A stretch of DNA of 17,701 bases from JBGPIK01 sp041484845 (GTDB lineage: Bacteria; Desulfobacterota; Binatia; UBA9968): the NCBI GenBank assembly GCA_041484845.1, contig JBGPIK010000100.1, positions 1 through 17,701 of the forward strand, given 5' to 3'. Below, in pieces: positions 6,010 to 12,957 of the stretch. The notes beneath the pieces were generated by a model. The model was not told the DNA's origin. It did not search any database and saw nothing but the letters and a program-made list of their open reading frames with translations. How positions within the stretch are numbered: the stretch's first letter is position 1; every line of letters starts with the position of its first letter. The translations under genes and the position numbers were made by a program.

Positions 6010-8414
6010 GGTCTTAGCGTCCCCACATGTCGTTGTGTATCCACAATTCTTGGAAGGGTAACGTTTTCTCCGGTCAGGGTTCCAGCTTTATAAAAATACA
6101 CTTCGCCCTTAGGGGTCCCCAAATAGCCACCAGTGTATCCCGGACGTTTTAACGCGTCCCCGTTTATGTTCAAAACGTCACCCCGGCTAAATTGTTCGAA
6201 ACCAGAACCGGCTCCATGTGTATGGTAGTCAAAAACAATTTTAGCGTCTTTAGGCACAAGCTTAGCAGCCCCCCATGGGCTGGAACCACAGGTCTCCGCC
6301 CCCTGACAAGCTTCCCCTGCCACAGCTGGCGTAGCATAAAATTTGCCGCCTTTTTCATAAAGGAGCCCCGCATATTCCGTGTTAAGCTGAACGGAATCTG
6401 GGTTAACCTTTTGTAGGGCTTCCATCGCAACTCTATCGGGATTCGAGCTTGGTCCAGCGACCGTCGGCGCGGAGGGGCCTGTGGCAGCCGATGCCTCCCG
6501 CTCGCGTCCTTCAGCAAGCTCGCCAGAACTCTCTGCGGTGGATGCGGGCGAGCTGTATGAGTAGTATAGATCCCCGATGGTTCCAGCGATCCCCAGCACC
6601 TGGCTGGCGATCTGAAATCCATTCCCTTTCCCAAAGCTCATCGCTCCCGAGGCGATATAGAAAGCCCCCATCGGATTCCCCGAAATCAACATGGCTATCC
6701 CGCCGAAGATATTGATACCCCCGTTGACCTTCTTCGGGATCTTCGACAGCAAAAAGCCAAACGGATCAGAAGCCGCCCAGAGCTTACTGGCCGTCGCTTG
6801 ATTGAAGATGAGCGAGAAGATAAGGCCAAAGAAATGCCCACTCGGATCGACATATTTCTGCGGATTGTTGATCGTGTAGCTGTAGCGGTTAAAGTTCTGT
6901 GGATTTCCCGGCTCCTGGATGAACGGATCGGGAGAGACGAACCTCATCAGGTTGGGGTCGTAGTAGCGGCCACCGTAGTAGTAAAGCCCGCTTTCCTCAT
7001 CGAGTTCTTTCCCGTTGAAGCGCTTGGTCGGCTCGACGTTACCTTCAGAACGAGTCACCTTGCCCCACGGATCGTACTCATTGACCTGCACGATGCCGGC
7101 AAAGAAATCAGTGATGATGTTAACTCCGCCTTGATGGTCGTTGTGATAGAAGCGCTTCTCTCCGCCTATCTTCGCCGCTACGATCTCGATGCCGATGCGG
7201 ATGTATTTTGTGAACACACCGCCTGTGACTTCATAGCCCGCAAAGGGGAAGTACGTGACCGCGCCGGAGGCCTGCTTCTTGATTCTCGTGCCCGTGGAGT
7301 CATAGGTGCTTATGACCGTGCCGCCCGGCGCCGAAAGTTCGGCGAGCCGGTTTTCCGCATTCCACGTATAAGTCCGCCCCGCGCCGGTGTACGTGCTGCC
7401 GTTGTAGTCATAGGTGTAAACGTTGCCGTCGGAGGTATTGACGACGGCGGAAGGGTGTTGAGTGCCGCTGCAATATTGAGAGGAGGCCGGCTGCAACGGG
7501 TGACCGCAGTAATAATAGAGCACACCGGCTTTGCTCAGGACATTGCCGATAGGATCGTAGGTGTAATTGTGGGTGACCTCGGCGAGATTCGGACCGAAAT
7601 TCCCCGAGGCTTGAGTCAGGCGGTTGAGATCGTCGTAGGCAAATTCCCTGCCGCCGCTCCACAGCGCATCGCCAACGAAGGTGATGTTGCCGCCGTTGTC
7701 GTATTGGTAGGTGAGGTCTTGATAAACACTGCTGGGGGAGCTGCTGTTCGTGTGAATGTAGCCCAGGGTCGCCTGCAGCTGATACCCGCTTGGCGGGCTC
7801 GCCGAAGTGGTCAGGAGATAGTCTCCGGTAGTGGAATTGTTATGGCGGTAAAGCGCTGTCAATCCCGAGCCGCCCGCGGTGTGAAGATAGCCCAGCGTGC
7901 CGTTGCTCGAAAATCCTGTAGGGGCGTCGCTGGTCATTGAATAATAGTAATAGCCCGTGTCGCTGTTGCGGTATCGATACAATGGAGCCGTGCCAGTGGA
8001 AGAGCTTTGATCGATATAGCCGGTAATCCCTTCCGACGTGTAGCCGTCCGGGGCCGGGCCGGGAGACAAATACAGGTGAGTCGTGTGGTTCACGACGTGA
8101 GGTGTAGCGCTCCAGAGGTACGCCGAAGCGGTCCCGCTGAGTCCCTGAAGCAAAAGACCGTTGCTCTGAATAAACGGAGCGGCGGCGCTCTGGCTGTCGG
8201 GAGCCGTGGTAGCTAAATAGCCCACTGCCGTTCCGTTGGTTTGGAGGCTCAATCCCCATCCGGTACAGCTCCCTCCGGACCCGTAGCACGTGCTTCGATA
8301 GACGGGCACCGTGCCGGCGCCCCCTGAGTTGCTGATGTAGCCGATACCTATACCACCGAAACCCGCCTCCAGCATACCGTCGCCGCCGATGCAGTTTCCC
8401 GAACCGTCCGCCAC
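6006..8414 (-). CDS. Rhs/YD-repeat protein with DUF5648-like repeats and C-terminal JAMM-like (DUF4329-type) domain
   Basis: 802 residues from GTG 8414. Order: four about 45-residue repeats (about 36-67, 98-135, 143-178, 187-222) with the pattern P-L-Y-R ... G-Y ... G-Y-I/L, like DUF5648; YD/Rhs repeats (about 235-460, e.g. FAYDDLNRLTQ, YTWNAENRL); the Rhs core-associated hallmark (GLYYYGGRYYDPNLMRFVSPDP, NRYSYTINNPQKYVDPSG, 476-526); a small-residue-rich linker with hydrophobic stretches (527-610); and a C-terminal domain (about 660-802). That domain has Glu680 and H731-T-H733 ... S743-x-x-D746, the JAMM/MPN+ metal-site pattern, and YLGTPKGEVYFY. In related proteins the segment after D-P-x-G is a toxin tip cleaved from the Rhs shell. 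The protein is short for an Rhs shell. The frame stays open upstream to 8642 with no ATG, so the 5' end looks truncated. Confidence 0.85.
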   Translation of the reverse strand: MADGSGNCIGGDGMLEAGFGGIGIGYISNSGGAGTVPVYRSTCYGSGGSCTGWGLSLQTNGTAVGYLATTAPDSQSAAAPFIQSNGLLLQGLSGTASAYLWSATPHVVNHTTHLYLSPGPAPDGYTSEGITGYIDQSSSTGTAPLYRYRNSDTGYYYYSMTSDAPTGFSSNGTLGYLHTAGGSGLTALYRHNNSTTGDYLLTTSASPPSGYQLQATLGYIHTNSSSPSSVYQDLTYQYDNGGNITFVGDALWSGGREFAYDDLNRLTQASGNFGPNLAEVTHNYTYDPIGNVLSKAGVLYYYCGHPLQPASSQYCSGTQHPSAVVNTSDGNVYTYDYNGSTYTGAGRTYTWNAENRLAELSAPGGTVISTYDSTGTRIKKQASGAVTYFPFAGYEVTGGVFTKYIRIGIEIVAAKIGGEKRFYHNDHQGGVNIITDFFAGIVQVNEYDPWGKVTRSEGNVEPTKRFNGKELDEESGLYYYGGRYYDPNLMRFVSPDPFIQEPGNPQNFNRYSYTINNPQKYVDPSGHFFGLIFSLIFNQATASKLWAASDPFGFLLSKIPKKVNGGINIFGGIAMLISGNPMGAFYIASGAMSFGKGNGFQIASQVLGIAGTIGDLYYSYSSPASTAESSGELAEGREREASAATGPSAPTVAGPSSNPDRVAMEALQKVNPDSVQLNTEYAGLLYEKGGKFYATPAVAGEACQGAETCGSSPWGAAKLVPKDAKIVFDYHTHGAGSGFEQFSRGDVLNINGDALKRPGYTGGYLGTPKGEVYFYKAGTLTGENVTLPRIVDTQRHVGTLRP

Positions 8415-8560
8415 GCAAATCCCGCCTCGGTAAAGATTGGAAAACCCGGACGGAGGCGTAATCTCGGTCGTGGTCCAGGATTTGGACCAACCCGTCAGGG
8501 CATTTATGTAGCGAGTGGGGTCAAATCTTTGTCTTTGAATATCGTTTGACGTGTCCTTAG
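8415..8560 (-). pseudogene. Possible lost 5' coding part of the Rhs gene
   Basis: Between the nitrilase stop and the Rhs GTG the Rhs frame is open and reads protein-like sequence (RYINALTGWSKSW, SNLYRGGIC) that runs smoothly into the called N-terminus, but it contains no ATG, GTG or TTG start. This suggests the Rhs gene once extended further and was cut near 8515-8560. A plus-strand string GGGGTCAAATCTTTGTC at 8517-8533 resembles sequence found near REP-associated transposases, from memory, and may mark the join. Confidence 0.35.
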
Positions 8561-9382
8561 CTATGGGTGTTTCGGGGAGGTGTATTTGGAATAAATATCC
8601 TCTCGCCGGTTTTTGAGCAAGGGCAGCTTTTCTCTGGTTTCAGCGACGCGCGTCAGGTCGATATCGACCAGTGCCAATCCCTCTTTGTCTTTCATATCAA
8701 CGAGGATGTTGGCGAAGGGATCGACGACCATGCTGTGGCCGATGTAGATGTTTCCGACTTGATCCGGAGCGATTACGTAACAGCCATTTTCCAATGCGCG
8801 AGCGCGCACCATGGTTTGCCAGTGTTCGACCTTCATTTCTCCTTGAACCCAACCGGAGGGCGCGAACAGAACGTTTGCCCCCATTAAAGTCAGGATACGT
8901 GCTAGTTCGGGGAAACGCAGATCGTAACATATCATCATTCCGCACTGACCTATGCCGGAATTCACCGGCGGCGTGACTTTGTCTCCAGGCACAAACTTTT
9001 CGGATTCCTTAAAGCCCAGGGCGTCATAGAGGTGGAGCTTGCGATAAACCGCTACCGGCTTGCCGTTCGCGTCAATCCACAGCGCGGTGTCGTAAACGCG
9101 GTGGGGGGAGTTGCAAGTTTCGTAAATGGTCGCCAGGACATCGATGCCTTGTTTGTGCGCCGATTCGCCGAGCGACGCAGCGAAGGGACCCTCGATGGTC
9201 TCGGCGATTTGCGCTAGCTCCTCGGCGGACTGGCTGCTTGGCGAAAAAGCCATCAAGAATTCCGGAAAAGCAATCATTCGGGCGCCTTTGCTCTTCGCCT
9301 CGATGATGAAGTCCTGCGCCAACTTGAGATTTTTCGCTTTCTCGGGAGCGGAGGTGATTTGTGCTAGCGCGATTCGGGTCAT
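8561..9382 (-). CDS. Carbon-nitrogen hydrolase (nitrilase superfamily amidohydrolase)
   Basis: 273 residues, a complete single-domain nitrilase-superfamily enzyme. The Glu-Lys-Cys triad is visible: Glu41 in AFPEFLM, Lys115 in YRKLHLYD and Cys152 in MICYDLRFPEL. The APSGWVQGEMKVEHWQTMVRARALEN segment and SMVVDPFANILVD are typical of the NIT/omega-amidase-like and N-carbamoyl amide hydrolase branches, so it most likely cleaves a small amide to acid and ammonia in the cytoplasm. True nitrilase activity is less likely for this branch. It follows the ornithine cyclodeaminase family gene by 90 bases that hold a hairpin, which fits an amino-acid or amide catabolic unit. No clear Shine-Dalgarno precedes its ATG. 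Confidence 0.92.
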   Translation of the reverse strand: MTRIALAQITSAPEKAKNLKLAQDFIIEAKSKGARMIAFPEFLMAFSPSSQSAEELAQIAETIEGPFAASLGESAHKQGIDVLATIYETCNSPHRVYDTALWIDANGKPVAVYRKLHLYDALGFKESEKFVPGDKVTPPVNSGIGQCGMMICYDLRFPELARILTLMGANVLFAPSGWVQGEMKVEHWQTMVRARALENGCYVIAPDQVGNIYIGHSMVVDPFANILVDMKDKEGLALVDIDLTRVAETREKLPLLKNRREDIYSKYTSPKHP

Positions 9383-9396
9383 ATCAAAGCGCTTAT

Positions 9397-9461
9397 TTGG
9401 AGTGGTAGCGTGACGGGGTGTTGGAAATACTGTTCAGTCCTCCAGTACTCCGACACTCCAA
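9397..9461. repeat. Intergenic hairpin repeat before the nitrilase gene
   Basis: TTGGAGTG (9397-9404) and CACTCCAA (9454-9461) are exact inverted copies. Within them GGGGTGTTGGA and TCCGACACTCC, then ATACTG and CAGTACT, pair imperfectly, so most of the 65 bases could fold into one stem with a short loop around TTCAGTCCT. It lies between two same-strand genes and may act as a processing or stability element or be a REP-type repeat. Confidence 0.55.
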
Positions 9462-9472
9462 TGGGGGTTCTT

Positions 9473-10543
9473 CTAAACGTCCAGTGTTTGACCCGTGCCC
9501 TTTTTCTTAACTTCTTCGAGCACGAGCGCGCCGAGAGCGACATCGGCGACTCCTTGGCCCGCGTTGTTTTTAAAGAAAGTTACTTGTTCCGCCCTGGTGC
9601 GCCCTTCTTTTTTGCCGGCGAGAATTTCACCGATCTCGATGAGCTGTTGCCATTGGATGACGCCGCGCTGAACCGGGTCGTAGATGTCGGCTTGTTCGTC
9701 CTGGATTGCCTGCTGAACGGAAACAATGCCATGAATATGGCAGCGGGCAAGTGTCGCATCATCGATCTCGCGGCGTTTGGCGGCGGTGAAACCGCCTTTG
9801 ACCAGACCGACGTTGCTGCCGACGATCGTGGTGACGTGTTGGCCGGGTTGTAGCCACTGGCCATCAAATACGGGAACGCTGGAATTGGTTGCCGTTAGAA
9901 TGATGTCGACGTTACGCACGGCCTCTTCCGCGGACGCCACCGGCGTGATGTTGAGATTGGTCATCGGACCCATCTCGTCGGCGAATTTTTTGCGATTCTC
10001 GGGGTTGCGGCTGTAGACTTTGACTTCCCTCAACTTGCGCACTTGCATCAGGGCTAGCAGATGGTTCTTCGCCTGGCCGGCGGCTCCGAAGATCGCGAGG
10101 CTTGAGGCATCGTGGCGTGCGAGCAGGTCGGTGCCGACTGCGCTGGTGGCCGCAGTGCGCAAACCGGTGACGGCGATATTGTTGGGCAATTCGGCGCAGG
10201 TAATTTCGCCTATAATGATGGCCTTGAGCTCGCCCTCAGCGGAATCGTAAAGCACGATGACCGGATGGTTCAGGCGCGGATAGACCTGTTCTTCGGCCAT
10301 GGGCTTAACCCATTCGCAATGGGTCATCAATCCGGTGGCGTTGGCAGCCGGAACGCCTCCTTGATGAACGCTCACGCGCACGCCGGTCGGAATATGAATG
10401 CGCCGGCGCGGCGCATTGAGCTGCGCGTTCTCGCCCCATTCGCGGAAACCGGTGCGCACGGCTTCTACGGCCGCCCCCATGGTTACGATGCCTTTGATTT
10501 CTTGAGGTTGAATTAGCAACGGTTTCATTGGCGTATCGGACAT
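9473..10543 (-). CDS. Ornithine cyclodeaminase / mu-crystallin family protein
   Basis: 356 residues, full length for the family. It has an N-terminal substrate/dimer domain (GGVPAANATG, Y-D-S-A-E-G-E-L, GLRTAATSAVGTDLLAR about 127-143), a Rossmann NAD(P) domain opening with FGAAGQAKNHLLAL (residues 152-165; the G-x-x-G-Q-A glycine loop), V-Y-S-R-N-P-E-N-R at the end of strand 2, and the later KRREIDD segment holding the acidic residue. Members act as ornithine cyclodeaminases, pyrroline-2-carboxylate or ketimine reductases, or alanine dehydrogenases; which one is not readable. The motif lysine is displaced compared with classical ornithine cyclodeaminase, so that specific activity is doubtful. 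It follows the GST gene by 30 bases and is probably co-transcribed. Confidence 0.9.
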   Translation of the reverse strand: MSDTPMKPLLIQPQEIKGIVTMGAAVEAVRTGFREWGENAQLNAPRRRIHIPTGVRVSVHQGGVPAANATGLMTHCEWVKPMAEEQVYPRLNHPVIVLYDSAEGELKAIIIGEITCAELPNNIAVTGLRTAATSAVGTDLLARHDASSLAIFGAAGQAKNHLLALMQVRKLREVKVYSRNPENRKKFADEMGPMTNLNITPVASAEEAVRNVDIILTATNSSVPVFDGQWLQPGQHVTTIVGSNVGLVKGGFTAAKRREIDDATLARCHIHGIVSVQQAIQDEQADIYDPVQRGVIQWQQLIEIGEILAGKKEGRTRAEQVTFFKNNAGQGVADVALGALVLEEVKKKGTGQTLDV

Positions 10544-10573
10544 TTCGGAAAAACGTCTTGCTCCATGCGTATT

Positions 10574-11134
10574 CTAAAGCGTGGCAGCGACGGCCGGCCG
10601 CGCAATCAACTCTTCTCCCCAACGTCTCAAGTGAGGCAGGGTCTCGTCGATGGTTACGCCATAGCGCTGCCGCCTCGCGTAAATAGGAATAAACGTTACA
10701 TCGGCCAACGAGTAATCACCGACAATAAACTTTTTGCTGGCGACGGCCCGATCCAATGTTTCCAGATGTTTCGTCAAGTGCGCTCGGGCGTGTTCCGGGT
10801 CCTTGTCATGGGCGATATCATGCGCCGCGGGATGGACTCGGCTATTCAAGAAATCAATCCAGGTTCTGATTTTCGCCCGCTGAAGCGGATCGCTGGGCAA
10901 CAGAGGCCGCTCGGGATATTTTTCTTCGAGATATTCATCGATGATAGCCGATTCGTAGATCACGCCGTCACCGTCGATCAACACCGGTACTTTCGCATAG
11001 GGGTTCAGCTCGAGCAAATCCCTGGGTTTGTTCTTGAGATCCACTTCGACAAGCTCGTAAGAAATCTTCTTTTCCGCCAGGACAATCCTTGTCCTGTGCG
11101 CGTAAGGTCAGGTGTGGCAGGAGTAAAGCTTCAT
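10574..11134 (-). CDS. GST-fold oxidoreductase, candidate selenoprotein (in-frame TGA read as Sec)
   Basis: 186 residues if the TGA at codon 9 (complement of 11108-11110) is read through as selenocysteine. The N-terminus then reads MKLYSCHTUPYAHRTRIVL, a thioredoxin-fold start with a C-x-x-U motif (Cys6, Sec9); in cytosolic and SspA-like GST relatives this site is the Cys of T-C-P. The GST pattern continues in the same frame on both sides of the TGA: VDLKNKPRDLLELNPYAKVPVL (cis-Pro50), YESAIIDEYLEEKYPE (Glu61-Ser62 glutathione site), then an all-helical C-terminal domain with SLADVTFIPI. The start is decided by AGGAGGT 6 bases before the ATG. A SECIS-like hairpin follows the TGA. Calling the gene from the internal GTG at 11044 would remove the first half of the thioredoxin fold. 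Alternatives are a nonsense mutation or a sequencing error for TGC/TGT. Confidence 0.8.
11075..11100 (-). promoter_or_regulatory. Bacterial SECIS-like hairpin
   Basis: Immediately downstream of the TGA on the coding strand, CAGGACA and TGTCCTG pair exactly around the 5-base loop AGGAT. Beyond one unpaired A, three more pairs (CGC/GCG) lengthen the stem to 10 bp. The loop begins 18 bases after the TGA and has GG at its second and third positions. This agrees with the published bacterial SECIS model as I recall it: a stem just after UGA, loop about 16-37 bases away, G in the first two loop positions. It would bind SelB-Sec-tRNA. The selA/B/C/D genes are not in the window. Confidence 0.72.
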
Positions 11135-11140
11135 GGCGCT

Positions 11141-11147
11141 ACCTCCT
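11141..11147 (-). promoter_or_regulatory. Shine-Dalgarno of the GST selenoprotein gene
   Basis: The complement reads AGGAGGT, 6 bases before the ATG at 11134. It shows that ribosomes initiate upstream of the in-frame TGA, which argues against a start further in. Confidence 0.88.
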
Positions 11148-11176
11148 TGATTGACCTTACTTAACATCCCGCTGTT

Positions 11177-11232
11177 GCAAAGCGCAAGGAGCCAAGACTA
11201 AGAGCCAAGATCTTTTACCCTTAGCGCTTTGC
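11177..11232. repeat. Intercistronic hairpin between the dppC-like and GST genes
   Basis: GCAAAGCGC (11177-11185) and GCGCTTTGC (11224-11232) are exact inverted copies, extended inward by AAGG/CCTTA with one bulge. The loop holds GAGCCAAG twice (11189-11196, 11202-11209), 13 bases apart. It begins 5 bases after the permease stop and could attenuate read-through or protect the upstream transporter mRNA. There is no T-run to make it a classical terminator. Confidence 0.6.
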
Positions 11233-11237
11233 CAATA

Positions 11238-12044
11238 TTAGTGGCGCCTTGGCTGAAGACGATCCTGAAGCGCATCGCCCAGGAGATTGAGTCCCAGGAC
11301 CGTGATCATAATGGCGAGACCCGGATAGGCCGTGAGGTGGGGCGCGACCAGCAAGAATTGTCTGCCTTCGTTGAGCATCGCGCCCCACGAGGGTGTCGGA
11401 GGCTCTACTCCCAATCCCAAAAAACTAAGGCTGCCTTCGGCTATGATAGCTGCGGCTAGCCCGAACGTCGCTTGAATGAGCAACGGTGGAAGCAAATTGG
11501 GCAGCAGATGTCGCACCACCACCCGATAGGGTTTACACCCTAACGCCTGCGCTGCTTGAACGAATTCGCGCTCTCGGAGAGCAAGAATCTCGCCGCGCAC
11601 CAACCGAGCATAGCCGGTCCAACCGATTAGACAAAGAGCGACGACAACGTGATCTAGCCCCGGTCCAAGCACTGCCGTAAAAGCGATGGCAAGAAGGATC
11701 CCAGGAAATGCCAAAAGAATATCAACCAGTCGCATGAGCAGTTGATCGACCCAACCACCGGCGTATCCGGACAAGGACCCTATGACCAATCCAATTGCCA
11801 GAGAAAGCGTTACCGTAGCGATGCCGACCGAGAGAGAAACCCGGCTACCATAGATCGTCCGGCTCAGTATGTCACGGCCCAGTTTGTCCGTGCCTAACGG
11901 GTGGCTGCGCGAATAGGAGAGCAGGTCTTGCTCCAGGTTTTGTCGCGCGGGGTCGTGTGGCGCCAGAACCGGCGCGAATAACGCCGCGATTATGACCAAC
12001 AGTAAAATAGTTGTGCCGGCGTAAAGCCAGTGCCTATTTTCCAT
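11238..12044 (-). CDS. Dpp/Opp-type ABC transporter permease (DppC-like)
   Basis: 268 residues from ATG 12044, inner-membrane permease of the peptide/nickel ABC importer family. It shows the DppC start (membrane helix, then LAPHDPARQN and SHPLGTDKLGRDILSRTIYGSR), about six membrane helices and the ATPase-contact EAA loop (EFVQAAQALGCKPYRVVVRHLLPN). It ends with LSFLGLGVEPPTPSWGAML and GLNLLGDALQDRL, as the family does. An upstream TTG at 12089 would overlap dppB by more than 50 bases and adds residues not expected for the family. The chosen ATG overlaps the dppB-like gene by 11 bases. No ATPase gene follows in the window; the next gene is the GST. Confidence 0.92.
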   Translation of the reverse strand: MENRHWLYAGTTILLLVIIAALFAPVLAPHDPARQNLEQDLLSYSRSHPLGTDKLGRDILSRTIYGSRVSLSVGIATVTLSLAIGLVIGSLSGYAGGWVDQLLMRLVDILLAFPGILLAIAFTAVLGPGLDHVVVALCLIGWTGYARLVRGEILALREREFVQAAQALGCKPYRVVVRHLLPNLLPPLLIQATFGLAAAIIAEGSLSFLGLGVEPPTPSWGAMLNEGRQFLLVAPHLTAYPGLAIMITVLGLNLLGDALQDRLQPRRH

Positions 12045-12957
12045 AAGTAATTCTCGGATCGGCGAGCCGATAACAGATATCGGTGACAAAATTGACCAGC
12101 AAATAAGAGACCGCCAAAGTGAGAACGCACCCTTGGACCAAGGGGTAGTCGCGCGTTTGAATCGCCTGCACCGTCAACCGTCCGATTCCGGGCCAACTAA
12201 AAATCGTTTCGGTAATAATAGAGCCCGCGAGCAAGCCGCCCAACTGAAGGCTCACGATGGTTATCACCGGTAGTAATGCGTTGCGCAGGGTGTGTTTTAG
12301 CCATACCCAGGATTCTCCTAGACCTTTGGCACGAGCCGTTTGCACATATTCTTCGCCGGCGACTTGAAGCAAGCTCACGCGTAGGATACGCGTCAAGATC
12401 GCTGCCATACCGAGACCCAACGTCAACGCCGGCAAAAGTAAGTGAGAAAACCCGCCGCGACCCGAAACCGGGAACCAACCTAAATGAATCGAGAAGATAA
12501 TCATGAGCAACGGACCCATCCAGAAGTTAGGCATCGAGAGTCCCACCAAAGAAAAGAGCAAGGCCACGCGATCGATCCAGCAGCCTCTGTTCAGTGCGGC
12601 TAGGATGGCGAGAGGAAAGGAGCCTAAGACGGCCAAGACCATGGCGCCCAAGGTCAGCTCGAGCGTAGCCGGCAAACGTGCGCGAATGATCTCCGTGACG
12701 GCGCCTTGTTCGTACAGGGAACGTCCGAGGTTCCCGCGTGCGAGGGCACGCAAAAAACTTGCGTATTGTACGAATATCGGTTCATCGAGAGCCAAAGCGT
12801 GGCGGAGGTCTTCTTTATCCGCGGCACTTGCGGTCTCGCCGAGCATGACCTCGATAGGGTCACCGGGAATCAGATGAATGAAGAAAAAAACTAACGTCAG
12901 CGCGCCCAGAAGCGTCGGCACAAACAGTAGCAGTCGCTGCACAAGGTAGCGCTTCAC
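12034..12957 (-). CDS. Dpp/Opp-type ABC transporter permease (DppB-like)
   Basis: 307 residues, inner-membrane permease partner of the DppC-like protein. It begins MKRYLVQRLLLFVPTLLG and continues with IHLIPGDPIEVMLG, the DppB hallmark, then DLRHALALDEPIFVQY, LGRSLYEQGAV, about six membrane helices, and the EAA loop (EEYVQTARAKGLGESWVWLKHTLRN). The start codon is GTG and overlaps the binding-protein TGA in a GTGA junction, so translation is coupled. The substrate could be dipeptides, oligopeptides, nickel, or glutathione-like compounds. Confidence 0.94.
   Translation of the reverse strand: MKRYLVQRLLLFVPTLLGALTLVFFFIHLIPGDPIEVMLGETASAADKEDLRHALALDEPIFVQYASFLRALARGNLGRSLYEQGAVTEIIRARLPATLELTLGAMVLAVLGSFPLAILAALNRGCWIDRVALLFSLVGLSMPNFWMGPLLMIIFSIHLGWFPVSGRGGFSHLLLPALTLGLGMAAILTRILRVSLLQVAGEEYVQTARAKGLGESWVWLKHTLRNALLPVITIVSLQLGGLLAGSIITETIFSWPGIGRLTVQAIQTRDYPLVQGCVLTLAVSYLLVNFVTDICYRLADPRITYGK

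Noticed and set aside
6798..7940. 380-residue open frame on the plus strand opposite the Rhs gene
   Set aside because: Antisense shadow of the YD-repeat region; low-complexity V/R/A-rich composition and no recognisable domain, while the minus frame shows clear Rhs motifs.
10574..11044. GST called from the internal GTG as a 156-residue protein
   Set aside because: It lacks the first beta strand, active-site loop and first helix, whereas a strong Shine-Dalgarno and ATG lie upstream in the same frame across one TGA.
12045..12089. DppC-like start at TTG 12089
   Set aside because: Adds 15 residues inside the dppB-like gene; ATG 12044 leads straight into the first membrane helix as expected.
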